From assembly GCA_035315685.1 (NCBI GenBank), contig DATFXR010000621.1, forward strand, positions 1 to 9,350: a stretch of 9,350 nucleotides of DNA, in the 5' to 3' direction. This document shows, one piece after another, positions 6,819-9,350 of this stretch (position 1 is the stretch's first letter; each line of letters opens with the position of its first letter). The stretch comes from QHWK01 sp035315685. Its GTDB lineage: Bacteria; Acidobacteriota; Vicinamibacteria; Vicinamibacterales; CAVVIG01. Both the position numbers and the translations under genes were made by a program. The notes under the pieces are model-generated. The model saw nothing but the letters and a program-made list of their open reading frames with translations. It had not been told where the DNA came from and did not search any database.

Positions 6819-6867
6819 GGGCGATAATGGCGGGCAGGCGGCTGGCGGCCTCATTATTCTAGACACA
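6819..6867. promoter_or_regulatory. Divergent promoter region between FAD oxidoreductase and TPR-peptidase genes
   Basis: Only 49 bases separate two divergent start codons. On the + strand TATTCT (6855-6860) lies seven bases before the ATG at 6868. On the - strand CATTAT (6829-6824) lies five bases before the ATG at 6818. Neither start has a Shine-Dalgarno sequence. If these are -10 boxes, transcription would begin at or next to the start codons (leaderless). No strong -35 hexamers are visible. The two promoters would overlap in their polymerase footprints, so they may interfere with each other. Confidence 0.4.
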
Positions 6868-7968
6868 ATGGTGAAACGCAACACGGTCGCGGCGACGCTC
6901 GTCTCGCTGGCGATGCTGGGCACGTCGCACGCCCTGGTGCGCGCACAAATCGATCCACGAACGGCGCTGCTCGAACGTGGGGCGTGGACGGCGCTCAATG
7001 CCGGGCAGGCGCATGCAGCGGCCGAAGCGTTTCGCGACGCGCTCGCCGCCGATCCGAAGAACCCGCGCCTGCATCTCGGCGCCGGCATGGCGGCCGCGCT
7101 CGAACGCCGCGACACCGACGCTCGCGATGAGTTCGAGCGGGCGCTGGCGCTCGATCCGAAGCTCACGGAGGCCCGTCTGCTGCTCGGTCAGGTCCAGTAC
7201 CGGATGGGCGACGTGCAAAGTGCGATTCGCTCCTACGAAGTCGTTGTCGGCGATCAGCCCGACAACAAGGACGCACAGGCGACGCTGGATCGGTGGCGTC
7301 GCGAAGTCGAGCTGCACGACCGCATGCAGCAGAAGATCGGGTCGCACTTCACGGTGTCGTTCGAAGGACCGGCCGAGGCGGAGCTCGCCGCGGAGGCGCT
7401 CGAGATGCTCGACCGGGCGTACTGGCGCATCGGCCAGCTGCTCGGCACCTACCCGACCGATCCGATTCCGGTCGTGCTCTACACGACCGAGCAGTTCCGC
7501 GACATCACGCGATCGCCGTCGTGGGCTGCGGGTGCCTACGACGGCACGATTCGCGTCCCGATGCGCGGGGCGCTCGACAAGCGCGAAGAGCTCGAGCGCG
7601 TGCTGTCGCATGAGTTCACCCACGCGCTGATCAAAACGCTTGCGACGCGCGGCGTCCCGACGTGGCTGAACGAGGGCCTCGCCACCGCGCTCGAAACCGG
7701 TGATCTGTCGTGGGCCGAGACGCGCATGCGGCACGTGGAGGGCACGGTGCCGCTGCGCGCGCTGCAGAACGGCTTCGGCCGCTTCACCGGCGAGCAGGCG
7801 CAGGTGGCATACGCGGCCAGCGCGCTCGCGGCGCGACGCCTGCTCGACGAAGCTGGCGGCGCCGCAATCGCCAACCTGCTCCGCGATCTTGGAGAGGGCG
7901 TCGACTTCGAGAGCGCGTTCCTCCACCGGATCCAGCGGTCATTCGCTGAATTCCAGCCGATGAACTGA
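6868..7968 (+). CDS. Secreted TPR protein with gluzincin-type metallopeptidase domain (peptidase MA-like)
   Basis: A 366-residue protein starting at ATG 6868. Residues 1-26 form a Sec signal peptide: basic MVKR, a hydrophobic core at 8-24 and a V-R-A cleavage site before Q27, so it is probably periplasmic or exported. Residues about 32-140 hold about three TPR-like helical repeats, with A-x-x-x-F-x-x-A-L and A-x-x-x-[FL] patterns and 'DP' turns at 62 and 96. The C-terminal half carries the zinc signature HEFTH (248-252) with WLNEGLA (266-272). The two histidines and E269 would bind zinc and E249 would be the catalytic base, as in the peptidase MA / M1-like gluzincin fold. In this family the NEG glutamate follows within about 20 residues, which fits. 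The substrate is unknown. It is divergent from the FAD oxidoreductase and shares no obvious pathway with the sphingolipid genes. The frame is open upstream of 6868, but only the chosen start gives a signal peptide. Confidence 0.8.
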   Translation: MVKRNTVAATLVSLAMLGTSHALVRAQIDPRTALLERGAWTALNAGQAHAAAEAFRDALAADPKNPRLHLGAGMAAALERRDTDARDEFERALALDPKLTEARLLLGQVQYRMGDVQSAIRSYEVVVGDQPDNKDAQATLDRWRREVELHDRMQQKIGSHFTVSFEGPAEAELAAEALEMLDRAYWRIGQLLGTYPTDPIPVVLYTTEQFRDITRSPSWAAGAYDGTIRVPMRGALDKREELERVLSHEFTHALIKTLATRGVPTWLNEGLATALETGDLSWAETRMRHVEGTVPLRALQNGFGRFTGEQAQVAYAASALAARRLLDEAGGAAIANLLRDLGEGVDFESAFLHRIQRSFAEFQPMN

Positions 7969-7973
7969 TAGTC

Positions 7974-8008
7974 GGTGACGAATCACTGACGGAATTGAAA
8001 TCGTCACC
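7974..8008. terminator. Inverted repeat after the TPR-peptidase gene
   Basis: GGTGACGA (7974-7981) and TCGTCACC (8001-8008) are perfect eight-base inverted arms around a 19-base loop, beginning five bases after the stop codon. The position suits a transcript 3' end. The long loop and lack of a T-run make it a weak intrinsic terminator at best, and a protein-binding dyad is an alternative. Confidence 0.35.
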
Positions 8009-8010
8009 AA

Positions 8011-8024
8011 CGATGCCGGCATCG
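8011..8024. promoter_or_regulatory. Perfect 14-base palindrome (possible operator)
   Basis: CGATGCCGGCATCG is fully self-complementary with no loop, so it suits a dimeric DNA-binding protein better than an RNA hairpin. It lies between two other dyads, about 145 bases upstream of the FAD-linked dehydrogenase start. The regulator and target are unknown. In GC-rich DNA a chance palindrome of this length is uncommon but possible. Confidence 0.3.
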
Positions 8025-8045
8025 CGGCGCATTCCTTCGTGAGGC

Positions 8046-8132
8046 CGAAAGCAACCGCAGAGAGCGCAGAGAATATCAACGTACATAGGGGAAGAGGCTC
8101 CGCGTTCTCTGCGAACTCCGCGGTTGCTTTCG
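8046..8132. repeat. Long imperfect inverted repeat (dispersed CGCAGAGAA-type palindrome)
   Basis: The left arm 8046-8073 and right arm 8105-8132 are 28 bases each and complementary at 25 positions. They share a 13-base outer block (CGAAAGCAACCGC in the left arm) and a nine-base inner block (CGCAGAGAA against TTCTCTGCG), flanking a 31-base loop. This composition is typical of mobile intergenic palindromes seen across several environmental bacterial lineages, which often produce spurious small-protein annotations. No target-site duplication or transposase is visible, so the element would be non-autonomous. It could fold into a strong RNA hairpin if transcribed. Confidence 0.7.
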
Positions 8133-8156
8133 CGCCGCGACTGCCGGTGAAACCAG

Positions 8157-8169
8157 TACACTGTCGCCG
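8157..8169 (+). promoter_or_regulatory. Candidate -10 box of a leaderless transcript
   Basis: TACACT (8157-8162) fits TANNNT and ends seven bases before the ATG at 8170, the same spacing as TATTCT before the TPR-peptidase ATG. No Shine-Dalgarno sequence lies between. No clear -35 box is present at the usual distance, where the sequence runs out of the large inverted repeat. Confidence 0.35.
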
Positions 8170-9350
8170 ATGGCCACAGCCTCGAGCAGCACCGCCGTCG
8201 AACTGGCGACCCGCGAGCTGAAAGCGCTGCTTGGCGCGCGCGCGGCGGACGGCCAAGCGGTCCGCGAACATCACAGCCACGGCGAGTCGTACCACACGCC
8301 GGCGTTGCCGGACGTCGTGTGCTTCCCGACCAGCACGGACGACGTGGTGGCGATCGCGGCGATCGCCGCGCGACATCGACTGCCAATCGTGCCGTTCGGC
8401 GCCGGCACGTCGCTCGAAGGGCACGTCAACGCGATTCACGGCGGTGTGACGATCGATCTCCGTCAGATGAACCAGATCGTCCGCATCAGCGCCGACGACC
8501 TCGACGCGACTGTCGAGGCCGGGGTGACGCGGCTGCAGCTGCACAAGGCGTTGCGCAACACCGGCCTGATGTTTCCGGTCGATCCGGGCGCCGACGCGAC
8601 GATCGGCGGCATGGCCGCAACGCGCGCATCGGGGACGACCGCGGTCCGCTACGGCACGATGCGCGAGAACGTCCTCGGCCTCACCGTGGTGCTCGCCGAA
8701 GGATCGGTGATCAGGACCGGTACGCGCGCGCGCAAGTCGTCGGCGGGCTACGATCTCACACGCCTGTTCGTCGGATCGGAAGGCACGCTCGGCATCATCA
8801 CCGAGGTCACCGTGCGGCTGCACCCGCTCCCGGAAGCGGTGTCGGCCGCGGTCTGTGCATTCGAGTCGATCCAGGGCGCGGTCGAGACCGTGATCGCGAC
8901 CATTCAGCTCGGCATTCCGGTCGCGCGCATCGAACTCGTCGACGAAACGCAGCTCGAAGCGGTGAATCGCTACTCGAAAACCGACTATCGGGTCGCACCG
9001 ACACTGTTCTTCGAATTCCACGGCGACAGCGACCGCCACGTCGCCGATCAGGCCGAAGCCGTTCAGGCGATCGCCGGTGAGCGCGGCGGAAGCGGCTTCA
9101 CGTGGGCGACCCGTCTCGAGGACCGCGAGAAGCTGTGGCAGGCTCGCCACGAAGCGCTCTATGCCGCACTCGCGTTACGGCCGGGCGCTCAGGCGTGGAC
9201 CACTGACGTCTGCGTGCCGATTTCACGCCTCGCCGAGTGCGTGGTCGAAACGAAGCAGGACAATCTCGGTGCGCCGTTTCCGATCTGCCTCGTCGGCCAC
9301 GCCGGCGACGGCAACTTCCATCTGATTTACGTGCTCGATCCGGCGAATCC
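8170..9350 (+). CDS. FAD-linked D-lactate dehydrogenase / glycolate-oxidase GlcD-like protein, 3' partial
   Basis: The frame is open from ATG 8170 to the window edge (393 complete codons). The family is about 455-480 residues, so the last 60-90 are missing. It has the PCMH-type FAD-binding layout: FAD loop VPFGAGTSLEGH (74-85), VDPGADATIGGMAATRASGT (137-156) with AVRYGTMRENVLG (158-170), RKSSAGYDL (188-196), and FVGSEGTLGIITEV (200-213). The C-terminal FAD-oxidase domain carries TDVCVPISRL (346-355) and the metal-binding GHAGDGNFH (376-384). The wording of these motifs is closest to the mitochondrial LDHD/Dld1 type of D-2-hydroxyacid dehydrogenase, which oxidises D-lactate or related 2-hydroxyacids and passes electrons to cytochrome c or quinone. 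GlcD of glycolate oxidase is the main alternative, and glcE/glcF partners would lie beyond the window. No signal peptide is seen. Confidence 0.82.
   Translation, partial: MATASSSTAVELATRELKALLGARAADGQAVREHHSHGESYHTPALPDVVCFPTSTDDVVAIAAIAARHRLPIVPFGAGTSLEGHVNAIHGGVTIDLRQMNQIVRISADDLDATVEAGVTRLQLHKALRNTGLMFPVDPGADATIGGMAATRASGTTAVRYGTMRENVLGLTVVLAEGSVIRTGTRARKSSAGYDLTRLFVGSEGTLGIITEVTVRLHPLPEAVSAAVCAFESIQGAVETVIATIQLGIPVARIELVDETQLEAVNRYSKTDYRVAPTLFFEFHGDSDRHVADQAEAVQAIAGERGGSGFTWATRLEDREKLWQARHEALYAALALRPGAQAWTTDVCVPISRLAECVVETKQDNLGAPFPICLVGHAGDGNFHLIYVLDPAN

Noticed and set aside
6819..7166. 116-residue N-terminal extension of the FAD oxidoreductase
   Set aside because: It is low-complexity Ser/Ala/Arg sequence antisense to the TPR-peptidase gene and precedes the FAD loop that normally begins the protein.
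7969..8169. CRISPR array or tRNA in the intergenic region
   Set aside because: The repeats are inverted pairs rather than regularly spaced direct repeats, and no cloverleaf can be drawn.
7939..9150. A 403-codon - strand open frame covering the intergenic palindrome and the dehydrogenase
   Set aside because: Antisense of the FAD-linked dehydrogenase. Its part over the palindrome gives the usual spurious peptide of that repeat.

Overview
The window is GC-rich, densely coded bacterial DNA with eight protein genes and no RNA gene, CRISPR array or insertion sequence. No gene-free stretch exceeds about 200 bases. Taxonomy cannot be fixed from sequence alone. The GC content, a diverged sphingolipid gene set, a family of GC-rich intergenic hairpins and a palindromic repeat of the 'CGCAGAGAA / TTCTCTGCG' kind would fit an environmental Acidobacteriota-like Gram-negative bacterium. 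That placement is inference.

The left part (1-5286) reads as a complete bacterial ceramide (sphingolipid) module in two convergent operons. On the + strand are a GNAT-fold ceramide synthase of the bCerS/YghO family (cut by the left window edge) and an NAD-dependent epimerase-type ceramide reductase (CerR). They overlap by four bases (GTGA). On the - strand, in transcription order, are an acyl carrier protein, a fatty-acyl-AMP-ligase-type acyl-ACP synthetase and a PLP-dependent serine palmitoyltransferase (Spt). The first two are coupled at a GTGATG junction, and Spt starts 20 bases after the ligase stop. The convergent ends are separated by 120 bases holding two GC-rich hairpins. By analogy with the Caulobacter pathway, the ligase would load a fatty acid on the dedicated ACP and Spt would condense the acyl-ACP with serine to a 3-keto long-chain base. 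bCerS would then add the second acyl chain, and CerR would reduce the ketone to give ceramide.

The middle (5352-6818, - strand) holds an FAD-dependent oxidoreductase of the amine-oxidase / protoporphyrinogen-oxidase-like / UDP-galactopyranose-mutase-like superfamily. It lies upstream of the ACP on the same strand, 65 bases away. A 27-base inverted repeat covers its stop codon. It may be a lipid or glycan tailoring enzyme or simply a neighbour.

The right part (6868-9350, + strand) is transcribed divergently. It has a secreted TPR protein with a gluzincin-type metallopeptidase domain (HEFTH...NEG). A 201-base intergenic region with three nested dyad elements follows, and then an FAD-linked D-lactate dehydrogenase/glycolate-oxidase-subunit-like gene cut by the right edge. 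Several starts (6868, 8170, perhaps 6818) have a TANNNT-like -10 box only 5-7 bases upstream and no Shine-Dalgarno sequence, which suggests leaderless transcripts.
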